Source of the DNA: Clostridium sp. CAG:343
Lineage (GTDB): Bacteria > Bacillota > Clostridia > TANB77 > CAG-508
NCBI GenBank assembly: GCA_000431335.1
Contig: FR888061.1
Span: 40,798-104,797 of the forward strand
DNA: 64,000 bases
Direction of reading: 5' to 3'
Position numbers and translations under genes: made by a program
The notes under the pieces: model-generated
What the model was told of the DNA's origin: nothing
Seen by the model: the letters and a program-made list of their open reading frames with translations, nothing else
Database searches by the model: none
Shown here: piece by piece, positions 1-8,237 of the stretch
Layout: every line of letters begins with the position of its first letter
Numbering within the stretch: position 1 is the stretch's first letter

Positions 1-544
<544 letters not shown>

Positions 545-587
545 TTATCATAAAAGCTTATAAATATCAATACAAATATGTATAAAA

Positions 588-638
588 GGTTGAACTTAAC
601 TAATTCCTAACTTCAGGAAAAATAGTTTAAATTCAACC
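588..638 (-). terminator. Rho-independent terminator after the P-type ATPase
   Basis: On the minus strand a long stem, GGTTGAATTTAAACTA paired with TAGTTAAGTTCAACC with small mismatches, encloses a smaller TTCCTGAAGTTAGGAA hairpin and is followed by TTTTATAC. It begins about 10 bases after the ATPase stop codon, so it probably ends the riboswitch-controlled transcript before metG. Confidence 0.65.
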
Positions 639-648
639 ATTTTTTTAT

Positions 649-3375
649 TTATTCATCTTTTATTGTATTAATTTTTAATAATTTGAATATCTCAACTATT
701 GCTAATGGTGCTAATATTAATAAAATTAATTCCACTATATTTTGAGTCGGTAATACTGGAATACTAAAAATTTCTCTTAAAACTGGTATTGCTAATATTA
801 CAAGCATTAGGGCTGCAGATGCTATTATAGCCCATATTAATTTGCTATTATTAAATACTTTTGCTTTAAAGATTGATTTTTTGTTATCCCTAATATTGAA
901 TACATGCACTAATTCAGACATAGCAAGTGTTACAAAAGCCATTGTTTGACCTACTTCTATTTTTGTTTCATCTAATGAAAGTCCTTCTATTGGAGTTGTT
1001 GTAGATAAGCCTACCATAAAAGCTACTAATGTTAATATTCCTATCATTGCACCTTGGTAAATAACTCTCCATGTCATTCCTTTGGTAAATACTCCTTGGT
1101 TTGGCTTTGCTGGTTTTCTTTTCATTATATCTGAATTTGCTGGATCAAATGCTAATGCTAATGCTGGTAAAGAATCTGTTACTAAATTTATCCATAAAAT
1201 ATGAATTGGTAATAATATTTCTAAATTTGAAATATCTGTTATTCCAAACCATTTCGCAAATAATGGTGTACACAATGTTGCTAGTAATAAAACTATTATT
1301 TCTCCTACATTACTTGAGAGTAAAAATTGTATTACTTTTAATATATTATCATAAATTCTTCTTCCTTCTTCTACTGCTGACACGATTGTTGCAAAATTAT
1401 CGTCTGTTAAGATAACTTCTGCCGCTTCTTTTGCAACGTCTGTTCCAACAACTCCCATTGCACATCCTATATCTGCTGTTTTTAATGCTGGACTATCGTT
1501 TACTCCATCTCCTGTCATTGCAACTATTTCGCCATTTTTTTGCCATGCTTTTACTATTCTAACTTTATGTTCTGGTGATACTCTTGCATATACAGAATAA
1601 TGTCTAACATTTTTTTGTAAATCTTCATCTGACATTTTTTCTAGTTCTAATCCTGTTAAAGCTTCATCTTCGTCTTCTAAAATTCCTAATTTTTTAGCAA
1701 TTGCTGTTGCAGTAATTTTGTGGTCTCCTGTAATCATAACTGTTTTTATTCCTGCTGTTTTACATTTTTCTACTGCTTTTTTTGCTTCTTCTCTAGGTGG
1801 ATCTATCATCCCAACCATTCCTATAAATGTTAAATCTTCTTCTATATTCTCCAATTCAGTTTTGGTTGGTTTATGATCTATTTCTTTGTATGCACATGCT
1901 AATACTCTTAATGCCTCTTTAGCCATTTTCTCATTATTTTTGCTTATTACTTCTGAATAATTGTCTAAGTCCTGTTTTATTTCTTCGTTTTCCAAATAAG
2001 TTTTACATCTTTTTAGTAACTCATCTACTCCACCTTTAGTATATACAATATATTTTCCATTTACTTCATTTACTGTTGTCATAAGTTTTCTATCTGAGTC
2101 AAATGGAACTTCTTCTATACGTGGCATCCTATCATAAATTGATGGATCAAAATCTAATTTAAAAGCCATATCAACTAGTGCTGTTTCTGTTGGATCCCCT
2201 GTTAATGTTCCGTCATTTGAAATTTTTGTATCATTACATAGCATATTAGCATATACTAATTTTTTTATATCTTCATTTGTTGCATCTTTCTTAAACTCTT
2301 CTAAATCTTTTGTTTGGCTATTAATAAAAATTTTCTCAACTGTCATTTTATTTTGTGTTAAAGTTCCTGTTTTATCTGAACATATAACAGTTGCACTTCC
2401 TAAAGTTTCAACCGCTGGAAGCCTTTTTACAATAGCATTTTTCTTAACCATTTTTTGAACTCCAATTGCAAGTACTATTGTAGATACTGCTACTAATCCT
2501 TCTGGAATAGCCGCTACTGCTAGGCTTACTGCTGTCATAAACATATGAATTGGTTCTTTTCCTTGTATTAATCCTATTATAAATATAAATACACAAATCG
2601 CTAATGCTACTATTCCTAGTGTCTTTCCTAGTTTGTTTAATTTTTCTTGAAGAGGTGTTGTTTGTTCTTCCGCTAACTCTAACATTCCTGCTATTTTTCC
2701 TACTTCTGTCGTCATTCCTGTTTCTACTACTATACCTTTTCCTCTACCATAAGTTATTAAACTTGATGAAAATAGCATATTTAACCTATCACCCAAGCCA
2801 ACTTCTGCATCTTCAATTATTTCAATATTTTTTTCAACTGGAACAGATTCTCCAGTAAGTGATGCTTCTTGTGATTTTAAATTAACAGCTTCTATAATTC
2901 TTACATCTGCTGGTACATAGTCTCCTGTATCTAATACTATAATGTCTCCTGGTACCAATTCTTTTGCTGGTACTACTATTATTTCTCCATTTCTAATTAC
3001 TTTTGAAGCATGATCTGTCAATTTTTGTAATGCTTCTAGTGATTTTTCTGCTTTTGATTCTTGTGTTACTCCTATAATTGCATTTACAATAACAACTATT
3101 AAAATAATAATTGTATCTGTTATTCCTTCCCCTTCTGCAACTCCTACTGCTCCTGATACAATTGCTGCAATAATTAGAACAATAATTGAAAAATCTTTAA
3201 ATTGATCTAAAAATCTTTGTATCATTGGCTTTTTTTTCTTTGCTTTTAATTGATTATATCCATATTGTTCTTGCCTTTTTTTAACTTCTTCTGTTGTTAA
3301 CCCTTTTTCTAGATTTGTGTTTAAGTCTTTTTCAACTTCTTCAATTTTTTTGTTGAACCAATTGTTTTTTTTCAC
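649..3375 (-). CDS. P-type cation-transporting ATPase (Ca2+/Mn2+ type, P2A-like)
   Basis: A membrane pump of 908 aa that exports divalent cations using ATP. Visible hallmarks are an N-terminal cation-ATPase domain, TGES (174-177) in the actuator domain, PEGL (291-294) in M4, the phosphorylated aspartate in DKTGTLT (D334), TGDGVND in the hinge, and M5/M6 residues NVGE and NLVTDSLPA that match the Ca2+ sites of SERCA-like pumps. The start is GTG behind AAGGAG. A yybP-ykoY manganese riboswitch and an intrinsic terminator lie just upstream, so Mn2+ export is at least as likely as Ca2+ export; riboswitch-linked pumps of this family (for example Lactococcus YoaB) are tied to Mn2+ tolerance. The substrate is inferred, not proven. 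Confidence 0.93.
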   Translation of the reverse strand: MKKNNWFNKKIEEVEKDLNTNLEKGLTTEEVKKRQEQYGYNQLKAKKKKPMIQRFLDQFKDFSIIVLIIAAIVSGAVGVAEGEGITDTIIILIVVIVNAIIGVTQESKAEKSLEALQKLTDHASKVIRNGEIIVVPAKELVPGDIIVLDTGDYVPADVRIIEAVNLKSQEASLTGESVPVEKNIEIIEDAEVGLGDRLNMLFSSSLITYGRGKGIVVETGMTTEVGKIAGMLELAEEQTTPLQEKLNKLGKTLGIVALAICVFIFIIGLIQGKEPIHMFMTAVSLAVAAIPEGLVAVSTIVLAIGVQKMVKKNAIVKRLPAVETLGSATVICSDKTGTLTQNKMTVEKIFINSQTKDLEEFKKDATNEDIKKLVYANMLCNDTKISNDGTLTGDPTETALVDMAFKLDFDPSIYDRMPRIEEVPFDSDRKLMTTVNEVNGKYIVYTKGGVDELLKRCKTYLENEEIKQDLDNYSEVISKNNEKMAKEALRVLACAYKEIDHKPTKTELENIEEDLTFIGMVGMIDPPREEAKKAVEKCKTAGIKTVMITGDHKITATAIAKKLGILEDEDEALTGLELEKMSDEDLQKNVRHYSVYARVSPEHKVRIVKAWQKNGEIVAMTGDGVNDSPALKTADIGCAMGVVGTDVAKEAAEVILTDDNFATIVSAVEEGRRIYDNILKVIQFLLSSNVGEIIVLLLATLCTPLFAKWFGITDISNLEILLPIHILWINLVTDSLPALALAFDPANSDIMKRKPAKPNQGVFTKGMTWRVIYQGAMIGILTLVAFMVGLSTTTPIEGLSLDETKIEVGQTMAFVTLAMSELVHVFNIRDNKKSIFKAKVFNNSKLIWAIIASAALMLVILAIPVLREIFSIPVLPTQNIVELILLILAPLAIVEIFKLLKINTIKDE

Positions 3376-3460
3376 TTCTTTACCACTCCTTGTCTTATTA
3401 TTTTTTACATATTAATAAAAATTATTAATTAAACTTATAAATTAAGTGTACTATAATGCA

Positions 3461-3501
3461 AAAAAAACTTTTAAAAGGAAATTAATATTTCCTCTTAAAA
3501 G
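3461..3501 (-). terminator. Intrinsic terminator, expression platform of the riboswitch
   Basis: On the minus strand, CTTTTAAGAGGAAA pairs with TTTCCTTTTAAAAG around a TATTAA loop and is followed by seven T. The first CTTTT of the stem is also the 3' strand of riboswitch helix P1. Ligand-stabilised P1 and this terminator are therefore mutually exclusive, which predicts that metal binding turns the ATPase gene on. Confidence 0.8.
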
Positions 3502-3583
3502 TCTCGCTTACTATTTATAGCTTACTAACCAGATACTTTCGTATCGCGACTGTTGATTAGTAATAAAAAGCTACTCCCTTTTA
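3497..3583 (-). promoter_or_regulatory. yybP-ykoY manganese riboswitch aptamer
   Basis: Read on the minus strand, the element contains the two conserved family signatures: AAAGGGAGTAGC near the 5' side and GTAAGCGAGACTTTT at the 3' side. Between them a TTACTAA/TTAGTAA helix carries AACAGTCGC and a GATAC-GAAA-GTATC hairpin followed by CTGG. P1 is formed by AAAAG with CTTTT. This layout matches the yybP-ykoY class, which senses Mn2+ and controls Mn2+ exporters, TerC-like proteins and P-type ATPases. It lies about 120 bases ahead of the ATPase start and only about 16 bases after tRNA-Glu. Confidence 0.85.
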
Positions 3584-3598
3584 ATTATTATAATTTTT

Positions 3599-3673
3599 TG
3601 GTGACCCCTACGGGAATCGAACCCATGATTCCACCTTGAGAGGGTGGCGTCTTAACCGCTTGACCAAGGGGCC
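3599..3673 (-). tRNA. tRNA-Glu (anticodon CTC), CCA encoded
   Basis: The 75-nt minus-strand gene runs from GGCCCCT to AGGGGTC-A-CCA. The acceptor stem pairs 7/7 with one G-T. The D-arm is GTCAAGCGGTTAAGAC, the anticodon stem CCACC/GGTGG holds loop CTCTCAA (anticodon CTC, reading GAG), and the T-arm has GGTTCGATTCC. CCA is encoded. The sequence matches bacterial tRNA-Glu. It directly precedes the riboswitch on the same strand without an obvious terminator between them. Confidence 0.95.
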
Positions 3674-3698
3674 AAAAAATGCTTTTTAGCACTTTCTA

Positions 3699-3727
3699 TT
3701 TATATCATTTTTTTCTTATTTCGTCAA
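3699..3727 (-). promoter_or_regulatory. Sigma-A promoter for tRNA-Glu (and probably the riboswitch/ATPase)
   Basis: Minus-strand TTGACG (RC of 3722-3727), a 17-base spacer and TATAAA (RC of 3699-3704), ending about 25 bases before the tRNA. No separate good promoter is visible in the 16 bases between tRNA and riboswitch. Confidence 0.7.
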
Positions 3728-3768
3728 GAGCAAATTAATCTTATTTTTCTGTATTTAAATCTTTTAGT

Positions 3769-4229
3769 TATAGTTCAGTAATAAATAATTATAATGTCCA
3801 AGCTTTGGCTCTCCCTATAATACTTAAATTTTATTTAATGACGTTTGATTGGAATGAAAAATAGAAAATTTTTTACAAGAAAATGAGTAATGTTCACGGG
3901 CAAAATTATTATTATATGAATTTAAACTTTTCTCAGTTCAATACATAATCTAAGAATTTCTAAAATAATTTAATGGCACCCTTTCACTTAGTCCGAGCTA
4001 AAGCTCGACGCGAACATTTTCCATTAAATTATCTAAGAAATTCTAAGATTATGTATTGATCTGAGAAAAGTTTAAATTTATATAATAATAATTTTGCCCG
4101 TGAACATTACTCATTTTCTTGTAAAAAATTTTCTATTTTTCATTCCAATCAAACGTCATTAAATAAAATTCAAGTGTTATAGTAAGAGTCAAAGCTTGGA
4201 TATCATAATTGTTTCTTACTGAGTTATAA
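3769..4229. repeat. Long imperfect inverted repeat (about 208-bp arms, 44-bp centre)
   Basis: The left arm (3769-3976) is the near-exact reverse complement of the right arm (4020-4229), including a perfect stretch of about 85 bp around 3831-3917. The centre (3977-4019) is less AT-rich and holds a small CGAGCTAAAGCTCG hairpin. The outer ends are TTATAGTTCAGTAA and TTACTGAGTTATAA. There is no open reading frame of note. A diverged 48-bp copy of part of an arm sits at 10415-10462, so this is a dispersed family, best described as a foldback or MITE-like element. It fills the gap between the tRNA promoter and the next gene. Confidence 0.85.
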
Positions 4230-4274
4230 TAAACGACTCTAATATTTTTAAAAATATTGTTGAAATAAATTAGA

Positions 4275-4280
4275 TATAAT
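4275..4280 (+). promoter_or_regulatory. Putative -10 box upstream of the KPIIYIYP protein
   Basis: TATAAT lies 28 bases ahead of the preferred GTG start. No convincing -35 box is visible at 16-18 bases upstream, so this is a weak call. Confidence 0.35.
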
Positions 4281-4307
4281 GATAATATGAATATAGAGGT
4301 GTTGAAT

Positions 4308-5054
4308 GTGAAAAAAGAAAAAAAAGAAAATAAGACAAAGTATTTAGTTTTATTAATGATTGCTATACTTATTATAATAGTAATAATTTTAGTAAGTATT
4401 GCTATAAATAATAATATGAAAAATCAATCAAATAGTATTAGATATCAAAATCAAAATTCGCATACTTCGGGAAATAATGGCGGGTTCGTTGTGACAGATA
4501 TTGTTAAAAAACCAATTATATATATTTATCCAATTGAAAAGATGGACGTAGAAGTGAAGTTGGGTAATCCACAATATTTATCATGTACATATCCAAAATA
4601 TAAAAATGGCTGGTCTGTCACAGCCGATGTTGATGGAACACTAGTTGATAAAAATACAGAAAAAAATTTATATGCATTATATTGGGAAGGTAAAGAGGTT
4701 CCTAAAAATATAAATCTAAAAGAAGGTTTTTGTGTAAAAGGTAAAGATACTGCAACTTTTCTGGAAGAAAAATTATCTCTATTAGGTTTAAGTGATAAAG
4801 AGGCAGAAGAATTTATTATATATTGGCTTCCAAAAATGGAGGAAAATAATTATAACTATATAAGATTTGAGACAAAAGAAGAACAAGATAAATCAATGCC
4901 ATTGGAAATAACACCAAAGCCAGACAATTTAATCAGAGTAATGATGGACTGGAAAGGTCTAGATGAAAAGATAGAAGTTCAAGAACAAAATTTAGAAACA
5001 CCAATAAGAGAAGGCTATACAGTTGTTGAGTGGGGTGGAACAGAAATTAAATAA
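4308..5054 (+). CDS. Membrane-anchored extracellular protein of unknown function (KPIIYIYP motif)
   Basis: About 248 aa. After a short lysine-rich N-terminus there is one hydrophobic segment (about residues 12-35) that would anchor the protein, then a polar linker and a soluble domain beginning KKPIIYIYP, followed by SCTYPKYKNGWSVTADVDG and LYALYWEG. I recall proteins with this KPxIYxYP...CTYP...GW.V.A..DG pattern as a widespread but uncharacterised family. I prefer GTG at 4308 because GAGGTG precedes it by 6 bases; an in-frame ATG at 4287 has no ribosome site. The gene stands alone between the long inverted repeat and lexA. No enzymatic motif is recognisable. Confidence 0.7.
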   Translation: MKKEKKENKTKYLVLLMIAILIIIVIILVSIAINNNMKNQSNSIRYQNQNSHTSGNNGGFVVTDIVKKPIIYIYPIEKMDVEVKLGNPQYLSCTYPKYKNGWSVTADVDGTLVDKNTEKNLYALYWEGKEVPKNINLKEGFCVKGKDTATFLEEKLSLLGLSDKEAEEFIIYWLPKMEENNYNYIRFETKEEQDKSMPLEITPKPDNLIRVMMDWKGLDEKIEVQEQNLETPIREGYTVVEWGGTEIK

Positions 5055-5090
5055 ATTTTAAAAATTATCAAGAATTAAAATTTAATGCAA

Positions 5091-5127
5091 AAAAATGTTT
5101 GACATTTTTTTGTTTGTATGATATTAT
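5091..5127 (+). promoter_or_regulatory. lexA promoter with a perfect 8-bp inverted repeat over the -35 box
   Basis: TTGACA (5099-5104), a 17-base spacer and TATTAT (5122-5127), about 30 bases before the lexA start. AAAAATGT-TTG-ACATTTTT (5091-5109) is a perfect inverted repeat centred on the -35 box and could be an operator. It does not match the classical Gram-positive SOS box CGAACRNRYGTTYC. Confidence 0.6.
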
Positions 5128-5157
5128 ATGTGCAAATAAAAAATGGGAGTGAAGAAT

Positions 5158-5808
5158 ATGCCTAGAAAAAAACCAGAATTAAATAAAAGAGAAAAAGCAA
5201 TTTTAAGATTTATTGAAAAACAAATAATGACACAAGGATATCCACCATCAGTAAGGGAGATTGGAAAAGCAGTAGGATTAAGTTCAACAGCCACTGTTCA
5301 TGGATATTTATCAAAATTAGATGAAAAAGGGTACATAAAAAAACAAGATAAAAAAGGAAGAACATTACGTTTATTAAAAGGTGGTTCAGGAGAAGAGAAA
5401 AAAACATCAAGTAAAGAATTTTATACTCAAAAAGAATTAGTAGAAGTTCCAATTATAGGCAAAATAACAGCAGGAGAACCAATACTTGCAGTAGAAAATG
5501 TAACAGACACATTTCCAATACCAGTAGATTTTGTTGGAAACTCTGAGAGTTTTATGCTTACTGTCAGAGGAGAGAGCATGATTGAAGCAGGAATTTTAGA
5601 TGGAGATTATATCTTAGTTAAGAGACAAAATATGGCAAATAATGGAGAAATTGTAGTAGCTTTAATTGGTGATGAAGCAACAGTAAAAACATTTTATAAA
5701 GAAAAGGACCATATTAGACTTCAACCGGAAAATAGTACGATGGATCCTATTATAGTTCCAACATGTGAAATATTAGGAAAAGTAGCAGGCGTATTTAGAA
5801 AGATGTAA
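5158..5808 (+). CDS. lexA: LexA repressor (SOS response)
   Basis: Transcriptional repressor of DNA-damage genes that self-cleaves when RecA is activated. The 216-aa product has the N-terminal winged helix ([22 protein letters not shown], shown only in part: key S31, G40, S42-S43), a linker, and an S24-type protease domain with Ala105-Gly106 in KITAGEPI as the scissile bond, catalytic Ser140 in RGESM and Lys177 in ATVKTF. The chosen ATG is preceded by GGGAGTG at 8 bases; an ATG 15 bases earlier overlaps that ribosome site. It is monocistronic, with its own promoter. Confidence 0.96.
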   Translation: MPRKKPELNKREKAILRFIEKQIMTQGYPPSVREIGKAVGLSSTATVHGYLSKLDEKGYIKKQDKKGRTLRLLKGGSGEEKKTSSKEFYTQKELVEVPIIGKITAGEPILAVENVTDTFPIPVDFVGNSESFMLTVRGESMIEAGILDGDYILVKRQNMANNGEIVVALIGDEATVKTFYKEKDHIRLQPENSTMDPIIVPTCEILGKVAGVFRKM

Positions 5809-5835
5809 ATTCACACAACTTTCACATATAAAACG

Positions 5836-5878
5836 TTGACAAAATAACACCATGTCACAAAAATGATAGGGTGTTATT
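5836..5878 (+). promoter_or_regulatory. Candidate promoter/operator region before the ABC exporter
   Basis: TTGACA (5836-5841) is followed at once by a 9-bp inverted repeat, AATAACACC (5843-5851) with GGTGTTATT (5870-5878), spaced by 18 bases. Such an arrangement fits a repressor operator (MarR or TetR type) on a drug-exporter promoter, but it could also be a hairpin. No regulator gene is adjacent and the -10 box is unclear. Confidence 0.4.
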
Positions 5879-5948
5879 ATAAATTTATGATATATTAATA
5901 CAAATGATTATGATAGTAGGAAAAAAATAATTAAAAAAGGAGGAAAAA

Positions 5949-8234
5949 ATGCTAAAAGTATTAAGAAATTTAAAAAAATCATTTTGGTCAGTTTTAGTAA
6001 TAGTAATATTGCTATGTATACAAGCTACAACTGACTTAGCACTGCCAGATTATACTTCAAAAATAGTTAATGTGGGTATACAATCAGGAGGAATTGAAAC
6101 AGCAGTTCCAGAGGTTATTAGTAAGGAAAATATGGATTTATTATTAATGTTTTCTGATAAAAGCGACGAAATATTAGACTCATATACATTAGTAGGAGAT
6201 ACATTAAATAATCATGAAAAACAAATTATAGAAAGATATTTGGGAAAAGATTATAATGTAGAATCTAATAATGTTTATGTTTTGAAAGAAATAGACAAAG
6301 ATAAAAAGGAAGAGCTTTCAAAAATTTTATCAACGCCACTTATGGAAATGTCAACATTAAAAAGTGAAGAAACTGCTAATAAGATAAAGGAAAAATTAAC
6401 AGAGAATATGCCAGAAGCTCAAAAAACAGTAATACAAAATAAGTCTTTAATAGACATTATAAGAAATATGCCAGAAGAACAAAGAAAACAAGCTTTGAGT
6501 GAATTTTCAAGTAAAATAGAAGAAATGGCAGATTCTATTAGAGAACAAGCAGCTATTTCATCTGTAAAAGAAATTTATAAAGATTTAGGAGTAGATACAG
6601 ATAAACTTCAAAATGATTACATATTGTTATCTGGAATTGAAATGTTAGGAATTGCTTTAATTAGTATGGCATCAGCTATATTAATTATGTTATTATCTTC
6701 AAAAGTAGCTGCTAAATTAGGAAAAACCTTAAGAGAAAAAGTATTTAAAAAAGTATTAAGCTTTTCAAATAAAGAGTTAAATGAGTTTTCAACAGCATCA
6801 TTAATTACTCGTAGTACGAATGATATTCAACAAATTCAACAATTAATTACTATGCTGTTTAGAGTAGTAGTATATGCACCTATTATAGGAATAGGAGGAT
6901 TTGTAAAGGTATTAACAAATGGAGACAACTCTATGGCATGGATTATAGGAGTAGCCATATTAGCTATTTTATTTGTAGTAGGAACATTATTTATTGTAGC
7001 TATGCCTAAGTTTAAGAAATTACAAGAATTAACAGATAAATTAAACTTAGTTTCAAGAGAAATTTTAACAGGTTTATCTGTTATAAGAGCTTTTCATAAA
7101 GAGAAAAGAGAAGAAAATAGATTTGATGTTGCTAATAAAGATTTAATGAAAGCAAATATATTTGTTAATAGAGCCATGTCAATGATGATGCCAATGCTAA
7201 TGTTTATCATGAATTCAATGATGATTTTAGTAATTTGGGTTGGAGGACATAGTGTAGATCAAGGATTATTGCAAGTAGGAGATATGATGGCATTTATTCA
7301 ATATATGATGCAAATTGTAATGGCTTTCTTAATGATTTCAATGATTTCAATTATGCTTCCAAGAGCTTCTGTTTCAGCAAATAGAATTAATGAAGTATTG
7401 GAAACAGAACCAAGCATAAAAGATAAAGATAATATTAGAAAATTTAATCCAAATAAAAAAGGATTTGTAGAATTTAAAAATGTATGTTTTAGATATCCAG
7501 ATGCAGATACAGAGATATTGGAAGATATTAATTTTACTGCGAAACCAGGAGAAACGACTGCAATTATAGGAAGTACAGGAAGTGGAAAATCAACAATTGT
7601 TAACTTATTGCCAAGATTTTATGATGTTACAGAAGGGGAACTTTTAATTGATGGTGTAAATGTTAAAGATGTATCACAAAAAGATTTAAGAGATATTATT
7701 GGATTTGTACCTCAAAAAGGAGTATTATTTTCAGGAACAATAGAATCTAATATAAAATATTCTGATGAAAATATGTCAGATGAAAGAATGATAGAGGCTG
7801 CTGAAATAGCACAAGCTACAGAATTCATAGAAGGAAAAGAAGAAAAATATAAAGATGCTATAGCTCAAGGAGGAGCAAATGTATCAGGAGGACAAAAACA
7901 ACGTTTATCAATTGCAAGAGCAATAGCAAAAGATCCTGAAATATTTGTATTTGATGATAGTTTTTCTGCTTTAGACTTTAAAACAGATGCTAAGTTAAGA
8001 GAAACTTTAGCTGAGCAAACAGAAAATAAAACAGTAATTATAGTTGCTCAAAGAATTAGTACAATTTTAAATGCAGATCAAATAATTGTTTTGGAAGAAG
8101 GAAAAGTTGTAGGAATAGGAAAACATGAACAATTAATGAAAGAAAATGAAACATATAGACAAATTGCTTTATCACAGCTATCTGAAAAGGAATTGTCAGA
8201 ATATAAAGAAAACAAAGATGGAAAGGAGGAATAG
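5949..8234 (+). CDS. ABC exporter, heterodimer subunit 1 (degenerate ATPase site)
   Basis: A fused membrane/ATPase half-transporter of 761 aa. One transmembrane helix (about 14-33) is followed by a polar region of about 180 residues before the other helices, a larger extracellular insert than usual. The ATPase domain has Walker A GSTGSGKST (about 541-549), signature VSGGQ (about 644) and Walker B ending FVFDDS, where Asp replaces the catalytic Glu. That substitution marks the non-hydrolysing side of heterodimeric exporters such as LmrCD, BmrCD and TM287/288. The partner starts 4 bases after the stop. Multidrug or lipid export is likely; the substrate is unknown. Confidence 0.9.
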   Translation: MLKVLRNLKKSFWSVLVIVILLCIQATTDLALPDYTSKIVNVGIQSGGIETAVPEVISKENMDLLLMFSDKSDEILDSYTLVGDTLNNHEKQIIERYLGKDYNVESNNVYVLKEIDKDKKEELSKILSTPLMEMSTLKSEETANKIKEKLTENMPEAQKTVIQNKSLIDIIRNMPEEQRKQALSEFSSKIEEMADSIREQAAISSVKEIYKDLGVDTDKLQNDYILLSGIEMLGIALISMASAILIMLLSSKVAAKLGKTLREKVFKKVLSFSNKELNEFSTASLITRSTNDIQQIQQLITMLFRVVVYAPIIGIGGFVKVLTNGDNSMAWIIGVAILAILFVVGTLFIVAMPKFKKLQELTDKLNLVSREILTGLSVIRAFHKEKREENRFDVANKDLMKANIFVNRAMSMMMPMLMFIMNSMMILVIWVGGHSVDQGLLQVGDMMAFIQYMMQIVMAFLMISMISIMLPRASVSANRINEVLETEPSIKDKDNIRKFNPNKKGFVEFKNVCFRYPDADTEILEDINFTAKPGETTAIIGSTGSGKSTIVNLLPRFYDVTEGELLIDGVNVKDVSQKDLRDIIGFVPQKGVLFSGTIESNIKYSDENMSDERMIEAAEIAQATEFIEGKEEKYKDAIAQGGANVSGGQKQRLSIARAIAKDPEIFVFDDSFSALDFKTDAKLRETLAEQTENKTVIIVAQRISTILNADQIIVLEEGKVVGIGKHEQLMKENETYRQIALSQLSEKELSEYKENKDGKEE

Positions 8235-8237
8235 CAT

